Assembly: GCA_017992455.1 (NCBI GenBank)
Contig: JAGOOP010000012.1
Span: forward strand, 1-51,560
DNA: 51,560 bases
Source: Candidatus Omnitrophota bacterium
GTDB taxonomy: Bacteria; Omnitrophota; Gorgyraeia; Gygaellales; Profunditerraquicolaceae
Direction of reading: 5' to 3'
The notes under the pieces were generated by a model. That model saw only the letters and a list, made by a program, of their open reading frames with translations. It searched no databases and was not told the DNA's origin. Positions 16,277 to 26,232 of the stretch are shown here, one piece after another. The translations under genes and the position numbers were made by a program. Each line of letters opens with the position of its first letter. Position 1 is the first letter of the stretch.

Positions 16277-16880
16277 CGCAGAAACTTATCCGGTGGATCC
16301 GCGACCGGCCGAACCGCTCGATGGCCCGGCGGTGCCGCTTGGTCGGATATCCTTTATGCTGTATAAATCCCCAGGACGGGAAAATGGAATCGTAGATGCC
16401 CATGATGCGGTCCCGGGTGACCTTTGCGAGGATCGATGCGGCCGCGATACTGCGGTCTTTCTGATCGCCTTTGATAATGCGGGTATTCGAAAAAACAGTA
16501 TCGATCCGGACAGGGCCGTCGATAAGGATATGGACCTCTTCGGGCCTGAACCCGGGCAGCCGGCAGATAAGGCGCTCGATCGCCTGTTCCATGGCGCATC
16601 GGGTGGCATTGAGGATATTCAGGCGGTCGATGACCGCTTCATTCACAATGCCGATGCCATAGGAAGAGTGCGCGATGATCTCGAGGTACGCGGCAAGCCG
16701 CCGGGAAACGCTCAGTTTCTTCGAATCGTCGATACGGTTGTCGAACGAATTTTTTTTAAGGCACACCGCCGCTGCCACGACCGGCCCGGCAAGGGGGCCG
16801 CGGCCCGCCTCATCGACGCCGATGATCACGGTCTTGCCGCGCTTCCTGTACGTGCGCTCATAATACCGCATGTCGCGCAT
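16248..16880 (-). CDS. rnhB: Ribonuclease HII
   Basis: RNase HII cuts RNA in RNA-DNA hybrids and at single ribonucleotides in DNA. The 210-residue protein shows IIGVDEAGRGPLAGPVVAA with the first catalytic Asp-Glu pair, DDSKKLS, IDGPVRID and DQKDRSIAAASILAKVTRD. It has family length. Two ATGs three codons apart could serve as start (16880 or 16871). It starts 11 bases after the rplS stop. Confidence 0.96.
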   Translation of the reverse strand: MRDMRYYERTYRKRGKTVIIGVDEAGRGPLAGPVVAAAVCLKKNSFDNRIDDSKKLSVSRRLAAYLEIIAHSSYGIGIVNEAVIDRLNILNATRCAMEQAIERLICRLPGFRPEEVHILIDGPVRIDTVFSNTRIIKGDQKDRSIAAASILAKVTRDRIMGIYDSIFPSWGFIQHKGYPTKRHRRAIERFGRSRIHRISFCGVEGKPLSG

Positions 16881-16891
16881 GCCACCGCACC

Positions 16892-17254
16892 TTATGCAGA
16901 CGGCTTTTCCTTATCGGCGGCATCGATCTTGGTCGCGGATTTGCCGATCTTCTGCCTGAGATAATACAGCTTGGCGCGCCGGACCTTGCCGCGCTTGATG
17001 ACCTCGATGCGCTCGATGTTCGGGGAATACAGGACGAACACGCGCTCGACCCCTTCACCGGAAGAGACCTTGCGCACGGTAAAATTCGAGTTGGTGCCCC
17101 GGCCCTTGACGGAAATGACGATCCCTTCAAAGGGATGCAGGCGCACCTTATCCCCCTCGGGGATCTTGGTCATCACCTTGACCGTGTCCCCGACGCCGAA
17201 TTTCGGGTATTCCTTTTTGGTGAATTCCTGTTCGATAAGCTTGATCTTATCCAT
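16892..17254 (-). CDS. rplS: Ribosomal protein bL19
   Basis: A 120-residue 50S protein at the subunit interface. The sequence [31 protein letters not shown] and [18 protein letters not shown] matches L19 throughout, followed by [12 protein letters not shown]. The C-terminal tail is slightly extended and charged. The ATG at 17254 follows AAAGGAGATG. It lies four bases after trmD, as in many genomes. Confidence 0.97.
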   Translation of the reverse strand: MDKIKLIEQEFTKKEYPKFGVGDTVKVMTKIPEGDKVRLHPFEGIVISVKGRGTNSNFTVRKVSSGEGVERVFVLYSPNIERIEVIKRGKVRRAKLYYLRQKIGKSATKIDAADKEKPSA

Positions 17255-17258
17255 TGTA

Positions 17259-17957
17259 TCATCTCCTTTTTAACAGATCCGGCCTGCGTTGTCTTGTCCG
17301 GGCGAGCGCCTGTTCCCTGCGCCATTGCCCGATCTTTGTATGGTCGCCGCTCACCAGGACAGCGGGGACCTTCATGCCCCGGTAATCCGCAGGCCGCGTA
17401 TAGTGGGCATACTCTAATAGATTACCTTCAAATGACTCAAAATTCAAGGAATTTTTATCTCCGAGCACGCCGGGAAGCAGCCGCGCGACCGCATCGACCA
17501 GCACCATGGCCGGCAATTCCCCTCCGGTCAGGATATAATCGCCGATCGAGATCTCTTCGTCGGCCAGATGCCGGCGCACCCGCTCATCCACCCCTTCATA
17601 ATGGCCGCATATGAGTATCAGGCGGCCGCAGCGCGACAGCTGTTTCGCTTTGGCCTGCGTCAACGTTTTGCCCTGCGGGCACAGAAGGATCACGCGCGCC
17701 TTCCGGCCTGCGGAGGCCTTTCCCGCGAGCTTTTTGACCGCTTCGACCGCGCGGAAAATGGGATCCGCCATCATGACCATGCCCGGGCCGCCGCCGAACG
17801 GGCGGTCATCCACCTTGGAATGTTTATCGGTTGAAAAAGACCTCAGGTCATGGATATACAGCTTCAGTGCGCCCTTTTCCCGGGCGCGCTTGACCATGGA
17901 TTCGTTCAGGACCGGTTCGAACATCCCGGGGAATATCGATATGATATCAATCCGCAT
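17259..17957 (-). CDS. trmD: tRNA (guanine-37-N1)-methyltransferase
   Basis: TrmD methylates G37 next to the anticodon, preventing +1 frameshifts. The 232-residue SPOUT protein starts [15 protein letters not shown] and has [14 protein letters not shown], the knot segment [12 protein letters not shown] and [15 protein letters not shown]. The ATG at 17957 was chosen because the family starts here; the longer reading runs into tgt. It begins one base after the tgt stop. Confidence 0.96.
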   Translation of the reverse strand: MRIDIISIFPGMFEPVLNESMVKRAREKGALKLYIHDLRSFSTDKHSKVDDRPFGGGPGMVMMADPIFRAVEAVKKLAGKASAGRKARVILLCPQGKTLTQAKAKQLSRCGRLILICGHYEGVDERVRRHLADEEISIGDYILTGGELPAMVLVDAVARLLPGVLGDKNSLNFESFEGNLLEYAHYTRPADYRGMKVPAVLVSGDHTKIGQWRREQALARTRQRRPDLLKRR

Positions 17958-17958
17958 G

Positions 17959-19095
<1,137 letters not shown>

Positions 19096-19105
19096 TTATT
19101 TTCGG

Positions 19106-19134
19106 TTGAGTTTGACGACGATATATGGTAGCAT
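19106..19134 (+). promoter_or_regulatory. Possible promoter of the polyprenyl synthetase gene
   Basis: TTGAGT (19106-19111) and TAGCAT (19129-19134) are 17 bases apart on the plus strand. The transcription start would fall about at the ATG at 19141. No ribosome binding site is seen before that ATG, so a leaderless mRNA is possible. Confidence 0.4.
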
Positions 19135-19140
19135 AAAAAC

Positions 19141-20181
19141 ATGTTCAACGAAATAAAAAAGAGGATCGATGCCCAACTGCGCTCGTATGTCGCGGGGATC
19201 GAGGCGGATTACGGCCTGAAAAAGATATCCCCCGTACTTTCGCGCCATATCAAAGAATATCTGCTGCGGCCCGGCAAACGCGTGCGCAGCGTTTTGTTCG
19301 TCGCGGGATACCTCGGCTATGCGGCCCGGCCCGGGCCCGGCCTGTACCGGTCCGCGCTCGCGTTCGAACTGCTCCACAACTTCATGCTTATACACGACGA
19401 CATCATCGACCGGTCCGTGCTGCGCCGGGGCTCGCCCGCGATGCACACCGCGCTTGAGCGCGTTCTTGCGCCGTACCCCGCTCTGAAGTTCAACGGCAGC
19501 GATCTTGGCATTGTGGTCGCTGACGTCATATACGCGATGGCGATCGACGCCTTTATGAATATCAGGGAGGATCCGCGCCATAAGGAAGCCGCTCTGCGGA
19601 AATTCACGGAAGCGGCTGTTTTTACCGGAAGCGGGGAATTTGTCGAGATGCTCGCGGCAGCCAGGCCGATAGGGCAGATAACCCGGAACGATATTTATAC
19701 GATCTATGACCTGAAGACGGCGCACTATACGTTTTGCGCGCCGCTGGCCGTCGGGGCGATCCTGGCGGGCGCGCCCTCAGACCAAAAGGCGCATCTGGCG
19801 GACTACGGGATCAATATCGGCAGGGCATTTCAGATCAACGACGATATCCTCGATATGTGCGCTTCAGAGGCCCAGACGGGAAAGACATCACTGACGGACA
19901 TCAAAGAGTCGAAGAAAACGCTTCTTATCTGGCATGCATACCGGAATGCATCGCCGGCAAACCGCCGCGTCATGCAGAGGATATTCGATAAACGGCAGCC
20001 GACCCGCGGCGATATGGAAAAGATACGGGATATTGCCGGATCAAGCAACAGCGTCGATTTCTGCCGCAGCCGGATCAAACGCCTCATACGGGCCGCGGCG
20101 GCGGCGCACCGCAGATTGACCATGAAACCGCGCTTCAAAGAACTGCTCTCGATCCTCCCCTCGGTCATCCTGCGGGCTTAG
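19141..20181 (+). CDS. Polyprenyl diphosphate synthase
   Basis: A trans-prenyl transferase that lengthens isoprenyl diphosphates with IPP. The 346-residue protein has the first Asp-rich motif (LIHDDIIDRS, about residue 96), LRPGKRVRS for substrate binding, and the second motif FQINDDILDM. Chain length cannot be read with certainty; geranylgeranyl- or octaprenyl-type products are both possible. It is the only plus-strand gene in the window and its stop overlaps the response-regulator stop by four bases. IPP supply would come from dxr and ispG at 33-36 kb. Confidence 0.9.
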   Translation: MFNEIKKRIDAQLRSYVAGIEADYGLKKISPVLSRHIKEYLLRPGKRVRSVLFVAGYLGYAARPGPGLYRSALAFELLHNFMLIHDDIIDRSVLRRGSPAMHTALERVLAPYPALKFNGSDLGIVVADVIYAMAIDAFMNIREDPRHKEAALRKFTEAAVFTGSGEFVEMLAAARPIGQITRNDIYTIYDLKTAHYTFCAPLAVGAILAGAPSDQKAHLADYGINIGRAFQINDDILDMCASEAQTGKTSLTDIKESKKTLLIWHAYRNASPANRRVMQRIFDKRQPTRGDMEKIRDIAGSSNSVDFCRSRIKRLIRAAAAAHRRLTMKPRFKELLSILPSVILRA

Positions 20182-20771
20182 AACGATCGGTTACACGTCG
20201 CGCATACGAAATGGCTGAAAAACCAGTGGCCGTCCGTGCGCGAAAAATCAGGGATCATATCCAGTTGGACCGTGCCTTTGCAATGCGGGCATTCGAATAG
20301 ATCGACCATGCCCATGTCCTGTTGAAGGCGCTGTGCGTCCGCGCGCCCCTCCTGGACCTGCAATTTATACGCGACCATGTGCTTGCGCATGTCTGCCTTG
20401 AACAAAAGGCCCCTGATCTTGCTGAGCATCTCTCCGGGCGAATAAAATCCTTTGACCGCGAAATCGTTCGCGCCGAGTTCAAGGCCTTTCTTGACCGTAT
20501 CGCGCTCGCCGAGGACCGAAAAAATGATCACGGGAAGGTCTTTGGTCTGCGCATCGCCGCGTATGGCCTTGAGTATATCAAACCCGCTCATCTGCGGCAG
20601 GACGATATCCAGAAGCACCAGGTCCGGCCTGCCGGATCTGATCATCTGCATCCCCTTCTGGCCGTCGTCAGCCTCCTGAACGGCATACCCCTCGCTTTCG
20701 AGGAAATCCTTGTAGATCTTGCGGAAACCCGGTTCGTCCTCAATGATCAGGATCGTGCCTTTTACGCCCAT
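20178..20771 (-). CDS. Response regulator with C-terminal zinc ribbon
   Basis: This 197-residue protein starts with a receiver domain (LIIEDEPGFRK, phosphoacceptor Asp in LVLLDIVLPQMSG, Lys in FAVKGF). Instead of a DNA-binding domain it ends with two cysteine pairs, CPHC and CATC, about 40 residues apart, that look like a zinc ribbon. Output is therefore likely protein- or RNA-directed, or unknown. It follows a membrane histidine kinase by 33 bases with a GGAGG site. Confidence 0.88.
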   Translation of the reverse strand: MGVKGTILIIEDEPGFRKIYKDFLESEGYAVQEADDGQKGMQMIRSGRPDLVLLDIVLPQMSGFDILKAIRGDAQTKDLPVIIFSVLGERDTVKKGLELGANDFAVKGFYSPGEMLSKIRGLLFKADMRKHMVAYKLQVQEGRADAQRLQQDMGMVDLFECPHCKGTVQLDMIPDFSRTDGHWFFSHFVCATCNRSF

Positions 20772-20804
20772 CTTTTCCTCCTTGGCTATTGTCCTGTCAT
20801 CCCT

Positions 20805-22748
20805 CTAGCTTTGTGCCAGCGGGATCGTAAAAATAAAACTGCTTCCTTTGCCCGGGATGGATTGCACGGTCACATCCCCGTTCTGCAGCTTCATGAACTG
20901 TTTGGCGATATACAGGCCCAGCCCTGCGCCCCCGCCTGCGACCGGCGCGCCGTCCAATGCCATATCGCGCGTGAACATCCGGTTCAAACGGTCCCGGGCG
21001 ATCCCCGGCCCCGTGTCGATAACCGCGACGATCGCCTTCGTTTCGGCGTTCGATACACGCACGGTGATCGAGCCGGTCTCGGTGAACTTCAATGCGTTAT
21101 GGATCGTATTGCCGATCCCCTCGACGAGCTTTTCCCTGTCCGCCCGCACGATCAACTCGTTCTCCAGTCCCGTGATCACGAGCTGGAGCCCCTTTGCCTT
21201 GATCTGCTCGTAGTACTGCGCCGCGGCCTCATCCACGATATCCTTGAGCGCCACCGGCCTGATATCCATGGAGATGACGCCGCGTTCGATGCGCGATACG
21301 TTCAGAAGATCCGAAAGCATGCGGTAGTTCTTTTCGGTGATATGCTGCATGTCCTCGAGGTATTCGCGCTGTTTCGCGGTCAATTCCCCGGTCAGGCCCG
21401 CAAGCATATTATAGATGAATCCCTTGAGCTGGGCAACGGGGGTCTTGAGCTGATGCGAGACCATCGATACGAAATCGCTCTTCATCTGATCGACGCGCTT
21501 GCGTTCGGTGATGTCCTGCAAAGACGCGATGCTGCGCATCGTGCCCGGGATCATGGCGATCGTCATGAAGATGTCCCTGATCTGGCCCGAACGGCCTCTG
21601 AACTTGAACTCATACGTGCGCGGCGCCAGGCCCGGATCGATCCGCCGCAGGCGGTGGTATTCGCGTATGCGCTCTGCATCCTCAGGGGTAGCGATAAAAT
21701 CCATATAACTTATTTTATTCTCGATCTGAGCCTTGGCATAGCCGGAAAGCTTCTCGAACTCGGTATTGGCCAGGGAGATCATTGTGTCCTCTTCATAGAT
21801 AGCCGTGGCGGTGCCGGTCGTTTCGAAGATGACCCTGTATTTATCCTCGTTCTCGCGCAAGACCCGTTCGACCCCCATGCGCTTGAGATCGATCGCGTGG
21901 AGCGAACACGCGTTCTCCCATATAAGGAACGTGAACACGATGATCGTCAGGATCGTCAGGAGGGAAATGCCGATCCGCAGGCTGTAGAACTCATAGCGCA
22001 CTCCCGTCAGGATAAGCCAGCCGAGCAGGATCGGAACAAGGATGCCGATAAACAGCATGCGGCGCGCCATGATGCCGCCTTCGGTATCGCTTGCGATGAC
22101 CTTCATAAGCCCGCTGTCAAGCCGCGCGGAAAAACCGGCGATGCATACGAGGATGAAACCGATCGCCGTATGGACCGCCATATGTTTGAACGGATGGAAC
22201 CCGTACAGGTCGGGAGTGGCGAATATATATCCGATGACCGTCATCAACCCGATAAGGCCGCTCGCCAGAAAGAACAACTCGGCAATACGGCGCAGGAACG
22301 ACGCGCGCGCCTCGAACAATACGAACGCCGCGCCTGTCAGCATAAAATTCATTGCGGACAGCGGCGACATCCTCCCCGGGAAAGGCACGGAATACGCAGC
22401 CGTCGCGCCGGAGAACAACAGGGTGTCGATGCCCAGGTCGATGCCGAGCGCGTATTCGCACAGCGTGGCTGTGCCGGCCGCGGCGACCGCGCACGCGCAC
22501 ACAACGCGCGCCTTCGAAAAAAATCTGGTCCGGACCGTCAACGTGCACACTGCAGCCGATAATACCATAAAGCAGACTGCCGTATTCGGGGTCATGGGAA
22601 CAAACCCGGGAAAGACGCTTTTCAGGAAGGGAAGATCGGCTGCCCATCCGGCCAATACCGCCGCGCTCATGACAAAAAGAAGGCCGCCGACGCTCTGAGA
22701 TACAGCGAAAAAAAACCGCGCAAAACGGTTATGAGAGCCGTTCACCAT
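20805..22748 (-). CDS. Membrane sensor histidine kinase with PAS domain
   Basis: The 647-residue protein has about eight hydrophobic segments in residues 10-290, resembling a MASE-type membrane sensor, then a PAS domain (about 310-430), a HisKA domain with the phosphoacceptor histidine in SMVSHQLKTPVAQLKG, and an HATPase domain (NALKFTETG, DTGPGIA, GAGLGLYIAKQ). It probably phosphorylates the response regulator 33 bases downstream. The signal is unknown. A promoter lies 32 bases upstream. Confidence 0.93.
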   Translation of the reverse strand: MVNGSHNRFARFFFAVSQSVGGLLFVMSAAVLAGWAADLPFLKSVFPGFVPMTPNTAVCFMVLSAAVCTLTVRTRFFSKARVVCACAVAAAGTATLCEYALGIDLGIDTLLFSGATAAYSVPFPGRMSPLSAMNFMLTGAAFVLFEARASFLRRIAELFFLASGLIGLMTVIGYIFATPDLYGFHPFKHMAVHTAIGFILVCIAGFSARLDSGLMKVIASDTEGGIMARRMLFIGILVPILLGWLILTGVRYEFYSLRIGISLLTILTIIVFTFLIWENACSLHAIDLKRMGVERVLRENEDKYRVIFETTGTATAIYEEDTMISLANTEFEKLSGYAKAQIENKISYMDFIATPEDAERIREYHRLRRIDPGLAPRTYEFKFRGRSGQIRDIFMTIAMIPGTMRSIASLQDITERKRVDQMKSDFVSMVSHQLKTPVAQLKGFIYNMLAGLTGELTAKQREYLEDMQHITEKNYRMLSDLLNVSRIERGVISMDIRPVALKDIVDEAAAQYYEQIKAKGLQLVITGLENELIVRADREKLVEGIGNTIHNALKFTETGSITVRVSNAETKAIVAVIDTGPGIARDRLNRMFTRDMALDGAPVAGGGAGLGLYIAKQFMKLQNGDVTVQSIPGKGSSFIFTIPLAQS

Positions 22749-22779
22749 GCATCACCGTGAGGATCTGACATTTGGGCGT

Positions 22780-22808
22780 ATCGTATCATAGCCGCAAACG
22801 AGCGTCAA
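22780..22808 (-). promoter_or_regulatory. Sigma70-type promoter of the two-component genes
   Basis: TTGACG (22803-22808) and TACGAT (22780-22785) are 17 bases apart on the minus strand. They lie between the queA stop and the kinase ATG, so the kinase/regulator pair seems to be a separate transcript from queA. Confidence 0.6.
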
Positions 22809-22817
22809 CGTTTTTTA

Positions 22818-23807
22818 TCACACGACGAGCATCGCGTCGCCGTAGCTGTAAAACCGGTATTTTTCCCTGACCGCTTCGGCATACGCGGCATGGGTGAGCC
22901 CGGTGCCTGCAAAAGCGCAGACGAGCATGAACAGGGTCGTGCGCGGCAGATGAAAATTCGTCACCAGGCAGTCGACGAGCCTGAACCGGTGGCCCGGATA
23001 CATAAAAAGGCCTGTCGCTCCCCCCGTATTGCCCTGCGCATAACTTTCAAGCGTCCTGCACGTCGTGGTCCCGACGGCAACGATCCTTCCTGTGCCCGCG
23101 CGCGCCCGTGCAAGCAGGTCCTGCGTTTTATCAGGCACATCGAAGGATTCCTCTGCCATGACATGCTGCCGGATATCGTCAACGGTCACCGGCTTGAACG
23201 TCCCGATCCCCACATGAAGCGTAACATACGCCGTGCCGACGCCGCGGCGGCGGATATCATCAAGCAACGGCCCGGTAAAATGCAGCCCTGCGGTCGGCGA
23301 AGCGACCGAACCATGCGGCCCTGCGTACACCGTCTGGTAATACACCTCGTCCAGCGGTTCAGGCGCGCGTTTGATATAGGGAGGCAGCGGTATCTCTCCG
23401 GCGGCATATACCGCGTCGGCGGAAACATCATCGAAGGTGATCTCTCTTTCGCCGGTGCGCGTTGCCGTGATGCCGGGGTCTGCGAAACAGATACGTTCCC
23501 CCTCCCTCAGGCGCCCGGGCTTGAACATGGCCTCGAAACACGAACCCTGTTTCTGCCGCAGAAGGAAGACCTCGACCGCGCCGCCGGTCGCGCGCCGGCC
23601 CCGCAGCCTGCAGGTGAGGACTTTTGTATTATTGAGGACCAGGAGGTCCCCGGCACGCAGATATGTCCCGATATCCCTGAAAAACGCGTGCGTTACGGTC
23701 CCCGCCGCCCGGTCGACGACGAGCAGCCGGCAGGCATCCCGCTCTTTGAGCGGATATTGCGCTATCAATCCTTTGGGAAGATCATAATCAAAATCGGACA
23801 ATCTCAT
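22818..23807 (-). CDS. queA: S-adenosylmethionine:tRNA ribosyltransferase-isomerase
   Basis: QueA moves the ribosyl part of SAM onto preQ1-tRNA to form epoxyqueuosine. The 329-residue protein begins MRLSDFDYDLPKGLIAQYPL, contains GSVASPTAGLHFT and ends with LVTNFHLPRTTLFMLVCAFAG, all family signatures. Its ATG overlaps the spoIID-like stop (ATGA). Together with tgt it completes two consecutive queuosine steps, though the two genes are 4 kb apart. Confidence 0.96.
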   Translation of the reverse strand: MRLSDFDYDLPKGLIAQYPLKERDACRLLVVDRAAGTVTHAFFRDIGTYLRAGDLLVLNNTKVLTCRLRGRRATGGAVEVFLLRQKQGSCFEAMFKPGRLREGERICFADPGITATRTGEREITFDDVSADAVYAAGEIPLPPYIKRAPEPLDEVYYQTVYAGPHGSVASPTAGLHFTGPLLDDIRRRGVGTAYVTLHVGIGTFKPVTVDDIRQHVMAEESFDVPDKTQDLLARARAGTGRIVAVGTTTCRTLESYAQGNTGGATGLFMYPGHRFRLVDCLVTNFHLPRTTLFMLVCAFAGTGLTHAAYAEAVREKYRFYSYGDAMLVV

Positions 23808-24967
23808 TGAGGGATATCGTGTCTATGGATGTTCTTGATCTGCGATCCGGGATAGTAGAACGCCAGTATATCGGCGCAGGTATAACCGGCCTTAGCCATG
23901 AAATATGCTCCCCACTGGCACAGGCCCGCGCCGTGGCCCCAGCCGTTTCCGGAGAACTCGATCGTATTGCCGCGCACCACTGCGGTAAAATTGGTACTTT
24001 TGAGCACGTCGGGCCCGATGATATCCCTGAGGTCCTTCGCAGCGACGACCGCGGCCGCTTTCGAACGCCTGTGCAATATCACGGTCCTGATGCGTCCCGA
24101 CCGGCCGATATCGAGGGCTTCCGCCGCGCGAAGCCCGTCAGCGTCCACACCCGCCTGTGCCAGCCGCGCGACGAACTGCTCGACGGGAAATGCGGCGCGC
24201 CATGAAAAATGCGGAGACCCTTTGCAATAGACGCAGTCAACGCCGGAAAGCGGCGGGATGTCGATATTCCACAATGCGCCCGCCGCCTCGGTATGACCGC
24301 CGCAGGTCGAGTGATAATACGAGGGGAAGACCTTGCCTTGATAGGTAATGACGTCGCCGGAGGTCTCGGCACACGCATCGGTGATGCGGTACCGCATGGC
24401 CGCGGTGCCGCCGTATACCTGCGAATATACGTCGCCGGTCACGTCGTAATCCCGCGAAGCGTTCTGTTTCATCGCATACAGAGCATACGTGCGGAAAACG
24501 ATCGCATGCGCCCGGAGCGCCTCGGACGGCCAATAATGGGATATCTCCCGCACCGCAATGCCTCTGATGTAATCTTCCAGGCCCGCATGATTGACCAGCG
24601 TCATCGCCCCGCGGCCGCGGATGATCGCAAGATGGCCGGGATACCGGCGGCCGTTCACCTCGAGCCCTTCGGGAGTGTCGGCGCGAAGGAACAGTTTGCC
24701 GTGCCGATACCGCTTCCCGCCGATGTTGAGGGCGTATTTGAAAGCGGTCACCGCGCCCCGAAGGTCCCTGCCCGTTGCCAGGACCTCATGCGTCGCGGCG
24801 TCCTCGATACGGTAATATCCGTCGATCGAAACCCGGGCCATGACCGCGTCGCGCAGAACCGCGACGCGTACCGTTCCCGCACCCTGCGCACGCGCGGACG
24901 TCCACCCGAAAGACCATACGGCCGCGAAAACAATACAGAGCGTTCGACGGGTCACCGGCGGGACCAT
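23804..24967 (-). CDS. SpoIID/LytB domain protein
   Basis: This 387-residue protein has a signal-peptide-like N-terminus and a SpoIID/LytB domain: VREISHYWPSEALRAHAIVFRTYALY in the middle, STCGGHTE, and GWGHGAGLCQWGAY at the C-terminal end. SpoIID is a lytic transglycosylase acting on denuded peptidoglycan. In non-sporulating diderms such proteins have a probable cell-wall role. The ATG at 24967 was chosen because it precedes the signal sequence; it overlaps DUF2905 by 16 bases. Confidence 0.9.
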   Translation of the reverse strand: MVPPVTRRTLCIVFAAVWSFGWTSARAQGAGTVRVAVLRDAVMARVSIDGYYRIEDAATHEVLATGRDLRGAVTAFKYALNIGGKRYRHGKLFLRADTPEGLEVNGRRYPGHLAIIRGRGAMTLVNHAGLEDYIRGIAVREISHYWPSEALRAHAIVFRTYALYAMKQNASRDYDVTGDVYSQVYGGTAAMRYRITDACAETSGDVITYQGKVFPSYYHSTCGGHTEAAGALWNIDIPPLSGVDCVYCKGSPHFSWRAAFPVEQFVARLAQAGVDADGLRAAEALDIGRSGRIRTVILHRRSKAAAVVAAKDLRDIIGPDVLKSTNFTAVVRGNTIEFSGNGWGHGAGLCQWGAYFMAKAGYTCADILAFYYPGSQIKNIHRHDIPQ

Positions 24968-25167
24968 AGCCGAAAAATGACTGAAAGGATAATGCTGATC
25001 AAAACGGAGGTCGCAAGCGGGAAATAAACGGTCACATTCTTCTTCTGGATCATAATATCGCCGGGCAGCTTCCCGAGCCACGGGACCCGGTGTACGAACG
25101 TCAAGAACGCGCCGACCGCTATCAGGACGGCGCCGAGGATCATCAATGTCTTTCCGGCTTCATGCAT
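24952..25167 (-). CDS. DUF2905 small membrane protein
   Basis: A 71-residue protein with two membrane helices around a short loop. The GRLPGD-like segment (LGKLPGDIMIQKKN) is the family signature. Function is unknown in the family. It is often found near ruvB and queA, as here; it starts six bases after ruvB and overlaps the spoIID-like gene. Confidence 0.9.
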   Translation of the reverse strand: MHEAGKTLMILGAVLIAVGAFLTFVHRVPWLGKLPGDIMIQKKNVTVYFPLATSVLISIILSVIFRLWSRR

Positions 25168-25173
25168 ACCGCG

Positions 25174-26232
25174 TCATGGTTCGAATAACTGCCCCTGCTT
25201 TTCCTTCGGCACAACGCCGAGATGGCGGAACGCCAGTTTTGACGCCACCCTGCCGCGGGACGTGCGTTTGAGATACCCGGCCTTGAGCAGATACGGCTCA
25301 ACCGTATCGACGAGCGTATCGACCTCCTCATTCAGGCTGGCCGCAAGGGATTCCACGCCGACGGGGCCTCCGTCGAACGATTCGATGATCAGTTTCAGGA
25401 CCCGGCGGTCGAGCTCGTCAAGGCCGAGCGTATCGGTGCCGAGCTCGTCAAGCGCCTGAGCCGTGAACGCGCCGTCTATTTTTTCCAGACCGGCGACCTG
25501 CGCGTGGTCCCTGACCCTGCGCAAGAGCCGGTTGGCAATGCGGGGCGTTCCGCGCGCCCTTCTGCCGATCTCAAGGCAGGAGTCGCGGTCGACCGCCATA
25601 CCCAGAAGCTTTGCGGACCGTTCGACCACCGCAGAGAGGTCCTCGACGCTGTAGAAATCGAGATGATAGAAAATACCGAACCGGGAACGCAAAGGCGATG
25701 TCAGAAGCCCCGAGCGGGTGGTCGCCCCGACGAGCGTAAAGGGCTTCAGATGGAATTTGATGGTCTTGGCATAGGGCCCTTTATCGATGATGAAATCGAT
25801 CTCGAAATTCTCCATCGCCGGATACAGGAATTCTTCGACGACCTTGGAGAGCCGGTGGATCTCATCGATGAACAGGATGTCTCCTTTTTCCAGGTTGGTG
25901 AGGATGCCGATAAGATCCCCCGCCCGCTCGATCGCCGGCCCCGACGTGACGGTGATCTTGGCATGCATCTCATGGGCGATGATATGGGACAGGCAGGTCT
26001 TGCCCAGGCCCGGAGGCCCGGAAAAAAGCACGTGTTCCAGGGGCTCCTTGCGCTGGCGCGCCGCAGTGATGCAGACCTTGAGATTGGAAATGACGTCCTT
26101 CTGGCCGATGAACTCCGCAAGCTTCACGGGCCTGAGAGATAAATTAAGTACTTTATCCTCGTCAGTTTCCTGTTCCTGCCGCAGGGGATCGACCGGATCC
26201 TTCGGCATCTTCTGATTCTGAGGTAGGGTCAT
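25174..26232 (-). CDS. ruvB: Holliday junction helicase subunit RuvB
   Basis: RuvB is the AAA+ motor that drives branch migration with RuvA. The 352-residue protein has LRPVKLAEFIGQ, the Walker A SGPPGLGKT, Walker B LFIDEIHRL, the sensor region GATTRSGLLTSPLRSRFG, and a C-terminal winged helix (RTSRGRVASKLAFRHLG). The ATG at 26232 makes a 71-base overlap with scpA; a second ATG at 26208 is possible. ruvA and ruvC are not in the window. Confidence 0.95.
   Translation of the reverse strand: MTLPQNQKMPKDPVDPLRQEQETDEDKVLNLSLRPVKLAEFIGQKDVISNLKVCITAARQRKEPLEHVLFSGPPGLGKTCLSHIIAHEMHAKITVTSGPAIERAGDLIGILTNLEKGDILFIDEIHRLSKVVEEFLYPAMENFEIDFIIDKGPYAKTIKFHLKPFTLVGATTRSGLLTSPLRSRFGIFYHLDFYSVEDLSAVVERSAKLLGMAVDRDSCLEIGRRARGTPRIANRLLRRVRDHAQVAGLEKIDGAFTAQALDELGTDTLGLDELDRRVLKLIIESFDGGPVGVESLAASLNEEVDTLVDTVEPYLLKAGYLKRTSRGRVASKLAFRHLGVVPKEKQGQLFEP

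Noticed and set aside
20322-22562. 746-codon plus-strand open frame
   Set aside because: Antisense to the histidine kinase and response regulator; composition is biased as expected from the complementary strand of high-GC coding DNA.
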